Below, piece by piece: positions 24,356 to 33,612 of a DNA stretch of 64,000 nucleotides (the first letter of the stretch is position 1; the number at the start of each line of letters is the position of its first letter). Source of the DNA: Crocinitomicaceae bacterium (GTDB lineage Bacteria; Bacteroidota; Bacteroidia; Flavobacteriales_D; Crocinitomicaceae); NCBI GenBank assembly GCA_024643725.1, contig JAHEMJ010000015.1, positions 1-64,000 of the forward strand, in the 5' to 3' direction. A program made the position numbers and the translations under genes. Under the pieces are notes generated by a model. It worked only from the letters and a program-made list of their open reading frames with translations, ran no database searches and was not told the DNA's origin.

Positions 24356-25543
24356 ATGTCAAACATGCGCCTACTACTCGTATTCACTTTTTGCCAATTT
24401 GCCTTCTTTTTTCGTGCTCAAACTTGGCAACAAATCGCGAATTTTCCAGGTAATCCAAGGGACGACGCCGCGGGATTCAATCTACAGGATAAATACTATT
24501 GTGGCACCGGACGCGACGATGGATTCTCATGTACGCGCAACTTTTTTCGTTTTAATGCAACACTTCAACAATGGGAAAATGCGACTCCGCTTCCCGATGG
24601 CGAAAATCGTCAATATGCTTCCGGATTCGCACACAACGGTTTCGGATATGTCCTCTGCGGAGATAATTGCTCCGGAAATTTTCTAAATTCATTTTGGCGC
24701 TTTGACCCAAGTACGGAACAATGGTCGACCATGCCTCCCTTACCTTCTATAGGTCGAGCTGGCTGTGTCCATTTTATCGTTGGGGATTCACTTTACCTGA
24801 TCGGTGGACAAAACGCAACCGGAATTTTGAATGAAGTCTGGCGTTACTGTTTTAGCACAGGAGAATGGCAGCAAAAAAACAACTTGCCTATTCCTGGGAT
24901 TTGGCGCGGATTGGCTTTTTCTTATGGCGGACAAGGATTCATTGCCGCCGGAAAAACATCCGCGAATACATGGAATGCAGAAACATGGAATTATACGCCA
25001 GAAACTGACTCATGGAGTCTTTTTCCATCCATCTCTTTTGGCGAACGAAGTTATGTTGGGACCGTTCAAAAGGACTCCTGCTTATATGTTTTTGGTGGAC
25101 TAGATCCAACTGATCAAATGTTAACTAGTTTCGATAAAATCAATTTGGATCTTTGGACAAGTCAAGCCCTTCCAAATTTCAGTAACAGTGCACGAAAAGG
25201 CTGTGTTTACTTTGCACATGAAGGTGATTTTTATCTCACCACAGGTATTACCGGAGTGACTCGACTCAACGAGACCTGGAAATTAGAGAATGTTTTAACA
25301 TCCAAATTAATCGACGATGATAAAATTTCCATTTATCCCATTCCTTGTGTCGAAGTACTTTTTTTGGAGGTGGATCCAGCAATTATCGGAGAATTCGTTT
25401 ATCTGTGTGATGAAATAGGGAACATCGTCTTGATTCACCGCATTCAAACGTGCAAAGATCAATTGTCCTTGCAACATTTACCAAGCGGATGCTATCGCTT
25501 TATCTACAGAAATCAATCGAGTCCCATTCTCAAACAACTTTAG
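24356..25543 (+). CDS. Secreted kelch-repeat protein with T9SS-like C-terminus
   Basis: After an N-terminal signal-like segment (MRLLLVFTFCQFAFFFRAQ) come six kelch-like blades containing W-x-x-x-x-x-P or G-G motifs: QTWQQIANFPGNPRD, RFNATLQQWENATPLPD, RFDPSTEQWSTMPPLPS, VGDSLYLIGG, FSTGEWQQKNNLPIP and LYVFGGLDPTDQ. The end (from DKISIYPIPCVEVLF) resembles a degenerate T9SS type A sorting domain in which the usual N-P is replaced by P-C. It follows the PorP/SprF-like gene by 33 bp and probably is co-expressed. Kelch propellers in this setting usually bind carbohydrate or protein; no catalytic residues are evident. ATG 24356 is used, with another in-frame ATG at 24365. Confidence 0.65.
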   Translation: MSNMRLLLVFTFCQFAFFFRAQTWQQIANFPGNPRDDAAGFNLQDKYYCGTGRDDGFSCTRNFFRFNATLQQWENATPLPDGENRQYASGFAHNGFGYVLCGDNCSGNFLNSFWRFDPSTEQWSTMPPLPSIGRAGCVHFIVGDSLYLIGGQNATGILNEVWRYCFSTGEWQQKNNLPIPGIWRGLAFSYGGQGFIAAGKTSANTWNAETWNYTPETDSWSLFPSISFGERSYVGTVQKDSCLYVFGGLDPTDQMLTSFDKINLDLWTSQALPNFSNSARKGCVYFAHEGDFYLTTGITGVTRLNETWKLENVLTSKLIDDDKISIYPIPCVEVLFLEVDPAIIGEFVYLCDEIGNIVLIHRIQTCKDQLSLQHLPSGCYRFIYRNQSSPILKQL

Positions 25544-26889
25544 TTTAAGGATTGAACATACTTCTTTCCTTTAAATTCGTAAGTCAACAAGCCTTTTTCA
25601 ATGTGCCAATTGGGTTCATTCCAAATGGTTTCCGTCTTGAAAATAAAGCGCGTTTCACCGGTGTCTTGCATGACTTCATACCACAGGTAAGCAAAGTTTG
25701 TTTCGATGATTAAATACAATCGTTCGGATTGATTATCATACATGGTATATCGTGCCTTTTGACTAAAAAACCGAGGTGTTTGAACATCAATCGAATGACT
25801 CGCTTCTATAACACCTTTTTCTGTTACTCGTGATACACGTTCTGCGTCACAACTGACAATCAACACCTTATCCCCTTGTGAATGAATGGAGAAGTTGTCA
25901 TTGATCAATAATCCCATCTTCGCCATGTTGTTCACTCGAATGCCTTTTCGCGTATATAATTCTCGTCCAGGTTTTATCACTGGAAACTGATTGCTCGGGT
26001 CGTTCTGCCTGGCAATTCGATTCATATTTTGGTATTGGTATCGCACTGCAGGACTCATGGGTTGATCGACGTTGATATTCATTTCCATATTGACTGGATT
26101 ATCCCATCCTGGGCGACGCGTTTTCATGTAATAGGCAATTTTCGGCAGGACATTTATCGCCACAACTTGTCGGTAGACCGCTTCATTGAAAAGAAGTTGT
26201 TTTACATCGTAAAAAGCATAGTAAACATATTGATTACCCGACATTCCCAAGGGACGAAATCCACCTTCCGTACTCAGCGTGTCAGGTGAGGTTGGCAAGG
26301 AATAAGATCCATTCATTCTTCGCGCAAACACCAACTCATGACTGGAAGTGATTCCTGCAAATTCCTCTCCGTCCTTATAAAGTGACGTTTGCAAATAAAA
26401 GATCCCAAGACTATTCATGATGGTGTCTAAATCCATGTGATTCATGATTGTTCTTGGATTAGGATCTTTGATGAATTCGATGCGTTCTTGCATCGGAATG
26501 TCAAGGCTAATTGGATTTTCGCTTGGTGAATATCCTATCGGTAACAAATGTCCGTTCCAATTAAACGAAAGGGGCTTGATCGATCCTATTGAATTTTTCG
26601 AAATGGCTTTCTTTGATTCAACAGGTGTTGGGATTGGTTTTGATATAACTTTCGAATGTTGATGGATTTCCCGCACTGGTATGGAAGTATCCCTGTTATA
26701 TTCAAGATAAATCAAAACGAAACCTAAACCGAGTAAAAGACCAATCGTCCAATTTGGTTTCATTTTTCTAGATCGCAGTTTTTTCGCCATTTTTCCACGA
26801 TCCTCCACGCTTGGAACATAGGATTCCTCCTTCCATTGATCCAACAACCAACGATCAAAGTCCTGCTTGATGTCTTCCTGTTTTTTCAT
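25540..26889 (-). CDS. Putative anti-sigma factor, single-pass, with large uncharacterised periplasmic domain
   Basis: Residues 1-46 form a charged cytoplasmic head, residues about 47-63 a membrane helix (WTIGLLLGLGFVLIYLEY), and the remaining 385 residues a periplasmic domain. It is rich in Tyr and beta-strand-like segments (SGNQYVYYAFYDVKQLLF, RFFSQKARYTMYDNQSERLYLII) and ends YEFKGKKYVQSLN, which may form a beta-propeller-like sensor. No family is recognised. It overlaps by 4 bp the ECF sigma gene upstream (ATGA) and by 4 bp the convergent kelch gene at its end. The anti-sigma role is inferred from overlap and topology. Confidence 0.5.
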   Translation of the reverse strand: MKKQEDIKQDFDRWLLDQWKEESYVPSVEDRGKMAKKLRSRKMKPNWTIGLLLGLGFVLIYLEYNRDTSIPVREIHQHSKVISKPIPTPVESKKAISKNSIGSIKPLSFNWNGHLLPIGYSPSENPISLDIPMQERIEFIKDPNPRTIMNHMDLDTIMNSLGIFYLQTSLYKDGEEFAGITSSHELVFARRMNGSYSLPTSPDTLSTEGGFRPLGMSGNQYVYYAFYDVKQLLFNEAVYRQVVAINVLPKIAYYMKTRRPGWDNPVNMEMNINVDQPMSPAVRYQYQNMNRIARQNDPSNQFPVIKPGRELYTRKGIRVNNMAKMGLLINDNFSIHSQGDKVLIVSCDAERVSRVTEKGVIEASHSIDVQTPRFFSQKARYTMYDNQSERLYLIIETNFAYLWYEVMQDTGETRFIFKTETIWNEPNWHIEKGLLTYEFKGKKYVQSLN

Positions 26890-27443
26890 AGCTGTTCCAT
26901 TTGTTGACGCATGAGCTTTCGCGCCGTTTTAATATGCCATCGCACGGTTTCAATCGAAATCGTAAGTTCGCTCGCAATTTCACTCGGACGCAAGTCCTCC
27001 CACAAGAAAAGATTGAATACCGTCCGCGTTGCTGCGGGTAGTTTCAGCAAAAGCGCCTCGATTTGTTTGGTTTCTATTTCACGGTCCATGTTCCACACCA
27101 AACGTTCAGTTTCCATACTTTCCGGTACATTTGCCATCGAAACTTCCAACAGTCGACGTTTGTTTTTTCGAAAGTCATCAATAATTTCCCGTTTCAGAAT
27201 GGTTTTTATCCATGCGCTATACGAAGTACCTACCTTAAAATCCTGAATGTGAGTGATGGCTTTCATAAACGCATTGTTGATGAGCGAAACGCGGTCTTCG
27301 TGGTTTTTCTTGTATCGAACGACCACATTCATCAGTACAGAAAATGAGGCGTCGTAAAGTTGAAGAATGCTTGATTCCTCTCCTTTTTCGATGCTTTTGA
27401 TCAACCTTTCATCAATCACTAAATCGCCAATTTTCGTTTCCAA
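26886..27443 (-). CDS. ECF-type RNA polymerase sigma factor
   Basis: A 185-residue sigma-70 family protein. Region 2 shows SLINNAFMKAITHIQDF and SYSAWIKTILKREIIDDFRKNK. Region 4 shows LPAATRTVFNLFLWEDLRPSEIASELTISIETVRWHIKTARKLMRQQ. The stop overlaps the start of the putative membrane anti-sigma gene (ATGA), implying translational coupling. It is similar in layout to the factor at 22782-23330 but clearly a separate paralogue. Targets are unknown; the nearest divergent neighbour is not obvious because ctaA lies behind it on the same strand, 83 bp away. Confidence 0.85.
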   Translation of the reverse strand: METKIGDLVIDERLIKSIEKGEESSILQLYDASFSVLMNVVVRYKKNHEDRVSLINNAFMKAITHIQDFKVGTSYSAWIKTILKREIIDDFRKNKRRLLEVSMANVPESMETERLVWNMDREIETKQIEALLLKLPAATRTVFNLFLWEDLRPSEIASELTISIETVRWHIKTARKLMRQQMEQL

Positions 27444-27526
27444 GATTCCCGAAGATACAATTTTGCTTGTTTCTAGGATGTCAAACGACGTTTGCTTTCA
27501 AACTTGGGTGGACATTTCTCCTCTTT

Positions 27527-28540
27527 CTATTCCGATGGATTTTTTTTGAGTTGAAAGACACTAAAGAGCATCAATCCAAAAAGGACGCTTGCAAAAATTA
27601 AATGGCTCGTTCGAACCAATCCAGGCATGTCCACATATGCCAACAAGACTCCGCTGATTAATTCCAAAGCGAGTACGAAAAAGGTCCAACGGATGATTTT
27701 GTACTTCGTTGTTTGTTCATTCTTCCAAAACATCCAAGCCAACAAAATCAAAACCAACCATGAAAAACTGCGGTGAATTAAAAATTCGATGCCGATTCTA
27801 TCCATCCACTCCGTTCGACTGTATCCCTGTTTCACGAGGTAATCGATGGACTCACGTACTTGTGTCCCCAAGAACATTTGATAAAACGTAATGATTAATA
27901 TCAACCATAAAATCATTCGCATGGATCGATTCAGTACAAGATTTGTTTGAGATCCGCGTCCCATGGAATACACTAAATAAAGTTGAATTCCAATGATGAC
28001 CAGTGCTAAAAACAAGTGAACCGTGATGGTCCAAGGAACCAAGTTTGTGGCCACGACAATAGAACCAAACCATCCTTCTATTCCCATGAGGATCAAGTTA
28101 AGCAACATCAGTAGGACATATTTTCGTTTACGGTAAACCGCTAACATCCATAAAAAACCAATGAGCATGGCGTTTCCCGCTAGGAATCCAACCAATCGAT
28201 TGACGTATTCTGTCCAGGTTTTTTTCACATTAAACGCTTCTTCCACATACACATCCGGATTCGATTGAATACGTACAGCCGTTTCATGCATGCCAAATGC
28301 GTTTAAAAAACGGCAAAATTTCTCCACTTTTTTCTCGCGTTTCAATAGATATGCTTCGCGGTAATCAGCCGGAAGTTCAGCCAATTCAGTTGGTGGCACC
28401 CATTGTCCAAAACATTTTGGCCAATCTGGACAGCCCATACCACTTCCGGTAATTCGCACCAAACTTCCCGCTACCACTATGAGGTAGATGAGCACCAAAA
28501 TAATCCAATTGAATCGGACAAAACGCGTTGAAAATTCCAT
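27527..28540 (-). CDS. ctaA: Heme A synthase, COX15/CtaA family
   Basis: This membrane enzyme oxidises heme O to heme A for aa3-type terminal oxidases. The 337-residue sequence shows eight hydrophobic helices. Near the N-terminus is the family motif RITGSGMGCPDWPKCFGQW with the first-loop Cys pair (Cys37, Cys43), followed by the conserved TWTEYVNRLVGFLAG block. A second block, WFGSIVVATNLVPWTITVH, carries a heme-ligand His, and the second half repeats the pattern with FLIHRSFSW and LVRTSHLIFA. Its presence implies an aa3-type oxidase elsewhere, in addition to the cbb3 oxidase in this window. It is divergent from purB. Confidence 0.92.
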   Translation of the reverse strand: MEFSTRFVRFNWIILVLIYLIVVAGSLVRITGSGMGCPDWPKCFGQWVPPTELAELPADYREAYLLKREKKVEKFCRFLNAFGMHETAVRIQSNPDVYVEEAFNVKKTWTEYVNRLVGFLAGNAMLIGFLWMLAVYRKRKYVLLMLLNLILMGIEGWFGSIVVATNLVPWTITVHLFLALVIIGIQLYLVYSMGRGSQTNLVLNRSMRMILWLILIITFYQMFLGTQVRESIDYLVKQGYSRTEWMDRIGIEFLIHRSFSWLVLILLAWMFWKNEQTTKYKIIRWTFFVLALELISGVLLAYVDMPGLVRTSHLIFASVLFGLMLFSVFQLKKNPSE

Positions 28541-28638
28541 GTCACAAAAATACCAAGGATTTAAGTTCGAGTAACAATTTTATGAGATTTTCAGCGCAGT
28601 TTGCCCCATTTCCATTTCAGTAGTTTTCAGCAATGTCG

Positions 28639-28646
28639 TATCTTTG
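28639..28646 (+). promoter_or_regulatory. Bacteroidota-type -7 promoter element of purB
   Basis: TATCTTTG exactly matches the Bacteroidota TAnnTTTG consensus and lies 18 bp before the purB ATG. No good -33 TTTG is seen at the usual distance. Confidence 0.5.
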
Positions 28647-28664
28647 TCCCTTAATCAAAATAAC

Positions 28665-30023
28665 ATGGAATTAAACTCACTCACAGCCATTTCTCCTATT
28701 GACGGAAGATATCATTCGAAAACGAGCCAACTGCGCCCTTATTTTTCGGAATTTGGACTCATTCGTTACCGAGTATTGGTGGAAGTTGAGTATTTCATTT
28801 CCTTGGTGGAAAGTGGCATCGCACCACTTGCAGATTTTCCAAAGGAAACATTTTCTGCGTTGAAATCTATCTATCAGGAGTTCTCAGAAGCCGATGCTTT
28901 GTGGATTAAGGATACAGAGAAAACCACGAACCACGATGTAAAAGCAGTAGAATACTTCTTGAAAAATAAAATGGAAGAATTAGGCCTGCACAAATACTTA
29001 GAGTTTATTCACTTTGGATTGACATCTCAAGATATTAATAACACCGCGATTCCGATGTCCCTAAAACAAGGAATCGAAGAAGTGTATTTACCCATGTTAG
29101 ACCAATTGATCGGCCAATTGACGAGTTACCAAAATGAGTGGAAGGATGTTCCCATGTTGGCTCGAACACATGGACAACCCGCTTCTCCAACGCGTTTAGG
29201 AAAAGAGATTCAAGTGTTTACGGAGCGATTGAGCATTCAACGAAACCAATTGGTGAAACAAGATTATCCGGCAAAATTCGGTGGAGCAACAGGAAACTTT
29301 AATGCACATCACGTGGCGTTTCCAACGCATGACTGGGTGGCATTTGCCAATCAATTCGTTCAAGAGAAATTGGGTCTGAATCGATCTCAAACAACGACGC
29401 AAATTGAACATTACGATCAATTGGCGGCCTTGTTCGACGTGTTAAAACGCATCAATACCATTATTTTGGACTTGAATCGCGACATGTGGACCTACATTTC
29501 CATGGAATACTTCAAGCAAAAAATCAAAGCAGGAGAAATTGGATCTTCCGCGATGCCACACAAAGTGAATCCAATTGATTTTGAAAATTCAGAAGGAAAC
29601 ATTGGCATTGCGAATGCTCTTTATGAACACTTATCAAGTAAACTTCCGGTTTCTCGTTTACAACGCGATTTAACGGACTCAACTGTTCTTCGCGTCGTTG
29701 GCGTTCCCATTGCACATAGTTTGATTTCCCTTCAGTCCACACTAAATGGACTTGGTAAATTGTTGTTGAATGAAGCAAAATTACATGAGGACCTCGATCA
29801 GAATTGGGCCGTTGTCGCAGAAGCGATTCAAACCGTTTTACGTCGAGAAGGATTCGAAAAACCCTACGAAGCATTGAAAGGATTAACACGTAAAAATGAG
29901 CAAGTCACGAAAGAAAGTGTTCACGCCTTTATTGATGAGTTAAATCTTTCCCCTATCTTAACGGAGGAATTAAAGAAAATTTCACCAAAATCCTATCTTG
30001 GAATTCAACTTGTGAAACCATAA
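28665..30023 (+). CDS. purB: Adenylosuccinate lyase
   Basis: PurB catalyses two steps of purine synthesis, releasing fumarate from SAICAR and from adenylosuccinate. The protein begins MELNSLTAISPIDGRY, typical of the family, then shows TNHDVKAVEYFLKNK, FGLTSQDINNTA, TRTHGQPASPT-like text (LARTHGQPASPTRLGKE) and the fumarate-lyase signature SSAMPHKVNPIDFENSEGN, whose Ser lies in the flexible catalytic loop. Length (452 residues) fits the bacterial enzyme. The ATG at 28665 is chosen because a TTG seven codons upstream falls inside the predicted -7 promoter element. A secreted protein gene follows 2 bp after the stop. Confidence 0.95.
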   Translation: MELNSLTAISPIDGRYHSKTSQLRPYFSEFGLIRYRVLVEVEYFISLVESGIAPLADFPKETFSALKSIYQEFSEADALWIKDTEKTTNHDVKAVEYFLKNKMEELGLHKYLEFIHFGLTSQDINNTAIPMSLKQGIEEVYLPMLDQLIGQLTSYQNEWKDVPMLARTHGQPASPTRLGKEIQVFTERLSIQRNQLVKQDYPAKFGGATGNFNAHHVAFPTHDWVAFANQFVQEKLGLNRSQTTTQIEHYDQLAALFDVLKRINTIILDLNRDMWTYISMEYFKQKIKAGEIGSSAMPHKVNPIDFENSEGNIGIANALYEHLSSKLPVSRLQRDLTDSTVLRVVGVPIAHSLISLQSTLNGLGKLLLNEAKLHEDLDQNWAVVAEAIQTVLRREGFEKPYEALKGLTRKNEQVTKESVHAFIDELNLSPILTEELKKISPKSYLGIQLVKP

Positions 30024-30025
30024 AG

Positions 30026-31630
30026 ATGCTGAGAATCCTCCTTGTTTTTTTGTTCTGTAGTCAACTTGGGTTGGCTCAAAACTTTCCAATAACCTGGGGG
30101 CCTTTAGAACGTTCAAATGGTGCCTTATTGGACATTTTACCTGGGAACCAACTCAATTACACCACGCTATGTTGGTCAGGAGGCAATGCTCTTGGCGCCT
30201 TTCACCTCGTGTCCTATGACAATTTAACGGTATTCAATAATCAGCGCTTAAAACTAGTGACTGAAACAGGCCTGTGTAATTTCTTGGATGCCTTTCATGT
30301 TGGAAATCAAACCATGGTTTTTCTGACAGACCGCATGACAAATAACATGCTGTTGTATGTTCAAACTTACGACGAGGATTTAAACCTCGTATCCACCAAA
30401 TTTATCACAGAGTATCAAAATGCAAATTTCGGCGCGAAACCCGCCTTTCAAATCATTCAATCAAAAAACAGAAATTTCCTTGGTGTTATTTGGCAAATTG
30501 AAGGAAAAGGAACACAAAGCGATCTGTATGGCTATCAAATTTTAACGAACGACTTGGAAGTACTCCAAAAAGGTGAATACACCTTACCCTTCGATGGAAA
30601 TATGAGCACCATCAACGAACATCATTTGTCCAACACCGGTGACTATTTCATTGCATTAACAGAGCACAACAAAGCAAATGACCGAATTTTCACGCGAAGC
30701 TTCGAAAATTTCAAGGCCATACACGTATACAAAGCAAGCAACAACGAACTGAAGGAATTCACCATTGACTTGCATGGAAAACGAATTGATGACACACAAA
30801 TGTCCTCCAATGATCTGGGTGCTTTTACCCTAACAGGTATTTACGGTTCTGGAAACAAAAATGGCATTGAAGGAATCTTTAACATTCAAATTGATCCAAA
30901 CAATAACGCGTTGAATAGTGAGACTTTCATTCCTTTCGGACAAGAAATCGTTCAGGAAGCATGGAGCATGCGTCAACAAGACCGTAATAATTCAAGTTTC
31001 TACGGGAATGGAAACAATGCATTTAACAATCCAAACTTTAATAATCAAACGAACTTTGAACCTCAATTGTACAATTACCGTCTGCGCGATTTTTACACGT
31101 TAGAAGACGGTTCAATGGTTGGATCCTTAGAACAATATTACGTCTATCAACGAACCAACTACGACTCGCGCACCATGATGTCCACAAGCATGTACTACTA
31201 TTATTACGACCACATCATCGCCTTCAGGATTTCAAAAGACGGACAACTCATCTGGCAAAAACGCATTCCAAAATCTCAAGTTTCGATTAATGACAATGGA
31301 GAATTAAGCTCCTATTGTAGCTTTCAATCTGACAAATCATTGAATTTTATTTTCAACGATCATGCTCGAAATTATGATGAAAGTGGAATATTTAACCGCG
31401 ATGTAAACAGCATTTATAGTTTTAACTCTTCCCGGAAAAACAGCACTGTTGCAATGGTTAAGATTGATATTCAAACGGGAGAGGTTCAGCGAGAAGTGAT
31501 GACGAATGCGCAAGAAATAAATTCCATCGTTATTCCCAAATTGTTCAAAGTAGATTACTCGAATAAAAACATTCTCCTTTATTCCATTGCCGGCTCAAAA
31601 GAACGCTTTGGAATATTAAATTACAAATAG
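30026..31630 (+). CDS. Secreted protein of unknown function
   Basis: This 534-residue protein has a cleavable signal peptide (residues 1-17, ending LGLAQ). The body looks like repeated strand-rich units, with FHLVSYDNLTVFNNQRLKLV, YGYQILTNDLEVLQKGEYTLPF and TGDYFIALTEHNKAN, which may form a beta-propeller. An Asn/Phe-rich low-complexity insert sits at about 330-350 (SSFYGNGNNAFNNPNFNNQ). No catalytic motif or T9SS domain is visible, so it is probably periplasmic or outer-membrane associated. It starts 2 bp after purB and ends 7 bp before the M1 peptidase, so it is likely in the same transcript. Function is not recognised. Confidence 0.6.
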   Translation: MLRILLVFLFCSQLGLAQNFPITWGPLERSNGALLDILPGNQLNYTTLCWSGGNALGAFHLVSYDNLTVFNNQRLKLVTETGLCNFLDAFHVGNQTMVFLTDRMTNNMLLYVQTYDEDLNLVSTKFITEYQNANFGAKPAFQIIQSKNRNFLGVIWQIEGKGTQSDLYGYQILTNDLEVLQKGEYTLPFDGNMSTINEHHLSNTGDYFIALTEHNKANDRIFTRSFENFKAIHVYKASNNELKEFTIDLHGKRIDDTQMSSNDLGAFTLTGIYGSGNKNGIEGIFNIQIDPNNNALNSETFIPFGQEIVQEAWSMRQQDRNNSSFYGNGNNAFNNPNFNNQTNFEPQLYNYRLRDFYTLEDGSMVGSLEQYYVYQRTNYDSRTMMSTSMYYYYYDHIIAFRISKDGQLIWQKRIPKSQVSINDNGELSSYCSFQSDKSLNFIFNDHARNYDESGIFNRDVNSIYSFNSSRKNSTVAMVKIDIQTGEVQREVMTNAQEINSIVIPKLFKVDYSNKNILLYSIAGSKERFGILNYK

Positions 31631-31637
31631 TGAAGCC

Positions 31638-33587
31638 ATGCGATTGATCTTAATTACCCTTCTTTTATGGACCATGGTTGCTTGTGACTCCTTGCATTCC
31701 AATTCAAGCAATCATCAATCAGAGGATCATTCTCAAGTGGACAAGCACAGTTACGCGAATTTGGATAAAATTCACACCAAGCATTTGCATTTGGAATTAG
31801 ATGTGGATTTTAAGAACCGAACCATTTATGGGGTGGCACGTCACGAAATGATCAACAATGGTGCAGACACCGCAATCTTTGACATCAACGGTTTAATGAT
31901 TCAAAAGGTCACCATCGGTCAAAAAGGTTCGGAGGAAGAAGCGGATATGTTCATTGATAAAATGGACAAGGATTCCATTCTTGGTCAACCGCTAATGGTG
32001 CCCATAAAAAAGGACACAAAGTTCGTCAATATCTATTACCAAACCACCGAACGTTCTGACGCTTTGGATTGGTTAGATACAAATTTAACAACGTCCAAAA
32101 CAAAACCGTTTTTGTACACGCAAGGTCAAGCCATTTTGACCAGAACATGGATTCCACTTCAAGACTCCCCCAGCAACCGCATCACATACAGTGCAGACGT
32201 GAAAGTGCCAAGTGATTTATTGGCTGTAATGAGCGCTTCTAATCCAACCGAAAAGAATGAAAGTGGAAAGTACCACTTTGAAATGAACAAACCAATTCCA
32301 GCTTACCTCATCGCATTGGCAGTTGGCGACTTAAAATACCATGCTTTTAGCTCCAACAGTGGCGTTTATGCGGAAACAGAACTACTGCCTTCCTGTGTCT
32401 ATGAATTTGATGCCATTCCAAAGATGATTTCGGCTGCTGAAAAACTTTATGGCCCTTATCAATGGGGACAATATGATATCCTCGTCCTTCCCTACTCTTT
32501 TCCATTTGGCGGAATGGAAAACCCGATGTTAACCTTTGCCAATCCAACGCTACTTGCTGGAGACAAAAGTTTGGTTTCGGTCATTGCCCATGAATTAGCG
32601 CATTCTTGGTCAGGCAACCTAGTCACGAATCGAACGTGGAATGATTTCTGGCTGAATGAAGGATTTACTGTTTACTTCGAACAACGCATCATGGAGTCCA
32701 TCTATGGCAAAGAGGTAGCCGATATTCTTGCGCTGATCGAATTCGATGAATTGAAAGATGAATTAACGCGCATTCAATCATCCGAGCATCCGGACGACAG
32801 CAAGTTACATTTGGCACTTTCGGGACGAAATCCAGACGATGGAATGACGGATATTGCGTATGTGAAAGGTGCTTTCTTTTTGAAGACACTTGAACAACAA
32901 GTTGGACGAGACAAATTCGATCCATTCTTGAAAAAATACTTTGAAACCTTTCAATTTAAAACGGTGGATGCCACTCAATTTACTGCCTTTTTAACGAAAG
33001 AACTTTTGGAGAAAAACCACCAAAGTTTCAATTACGATGCTTGGATTTACGAAGAAGGTTTACCAGATAACTGCATCCAACTGCATTCTGTTCGCTTAGA
33101 TAGAATGGCACAATTAGCGGATGATTTTGTCCATGGAAAAGTAACTTTTGCACCGAAAGTAAGGTATACATGGAAAAAAGTTGGGAAGCGCAAACGAAAA
33201 ATCAAACACATAGAACAAATCAAATACCAAGATCACATCGTCCAAGAATGGCAAACATTTATTCGTCGTTTACCACGCAACCTTTCCTTAACTAAAATGA
33301 AAGAGATTGACCGCTACTTGCATTTTTCAAACAGTGGAAATAGTGAATTATTGATGGAGTGGTTTGTTTTGAGTGCGCATTGCAACTATGTCCCTCAGAA
33401 TAAAGCGCAAATCGCACAGTTCTTAGGGAAAGTTGGACGACGTAAATACCTCATGCCGATTTACGAAGCACTGCTTTTAAATCGTAAGACGCGTGATTTT
33501 GCTGTTCAAACTTTTAATGGTGCCAAGGGTCACTACCACGCCGTTTCAAGAAACTCTGTAGCAGATTTAATCAAATCCACGAAATAA
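31638..33587 (+). CDS. M1-family aminopeptidase, lipoprotein
   Basis: This is a zinc metallopeptidase of the M1 family (aminopeptidase N / leukotriene A4 hydrolase-like). Residues 1-16 are a lipoprotein signal with lipobox MVAC (Cys16), so it should sit in a membrane facing the periplasm. The exopeptidase motif is GGMEN (in PFGGMENPMLTF), and the zinc site is HELAH (His318, Glu319, His322) with Glu341 in FWLNEGF. A catalytic Tyr is likely in AYVKGAFF. The C-terminal region (about 500-649) is helical, as in leukotriene A4 hydrolase-type members. It follows a secreted protein of unknown function by 7 bp. It probably trims peptides for nutrition. Confidence 0.9.
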   Translation: MRLILITLLLWTMVACDSLHSNSSNHQSEDHSQVDKHSYANLDKIHTKHLHLELDVDFKNRTIYGVARHEMINNGADTAIFDINGLMIQKVTIGQKGSEEEADMFIDKMDKDSILGQPLMVPIKKDTKFVNIYYQTTERSDALDWLDTNLTTSKTKPFLYTQGQAILTRTWIPLQDSPSNRITYSADVKVPSDLLAVMSASNPTEKNESGKYHFEMNKPIPAYLIALAVGDLKYHAFSSNSGVYAETELLPSCVYEFDAIPKMISAAEKLYGPYQWGQYDILVLPYSFPFGGMENPMLTFANPTLLAGDKSLVSVIAHELAHSWSGNLVTNRTWNDFWLNEGFTVYFEQRIMESIYGKEVADILALIEFDELKDELTRIQSSEHPDDSKLHLALSGRNPDDGMTDIAYVKGAFFLKTLEQQVGRDKFDPFLKKYFETFQFKTVDATQFTAFLTKELLEKNHQSFNYDAWIYEEGLPDNCIQLHSVRLDRMAQLADDFVHGKVTFAPKVRYTWKKVGKRKRKIKHIEQIKYQDHIVQEWQTFIRRLPRNLSLTKMKEIDRYLHFSNSGNSELLMEWFVLSAHCNYVPQNKAQIAQFLGKVGRRKYLMPIYEALLLNRKTRDFAVQTFNGAKGHYHAVSRNSVADLIKSTK

Positions 33588-33612
33588 ATTACTGCTAAAA
33601 GAGTAAAGTAGC

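Noticed and set aside
28600..28603. TTTG as -33 partner for the purB -7 element
   Set aside because: Spacing to the -7 element is about 35 bases, far from the usual distance.
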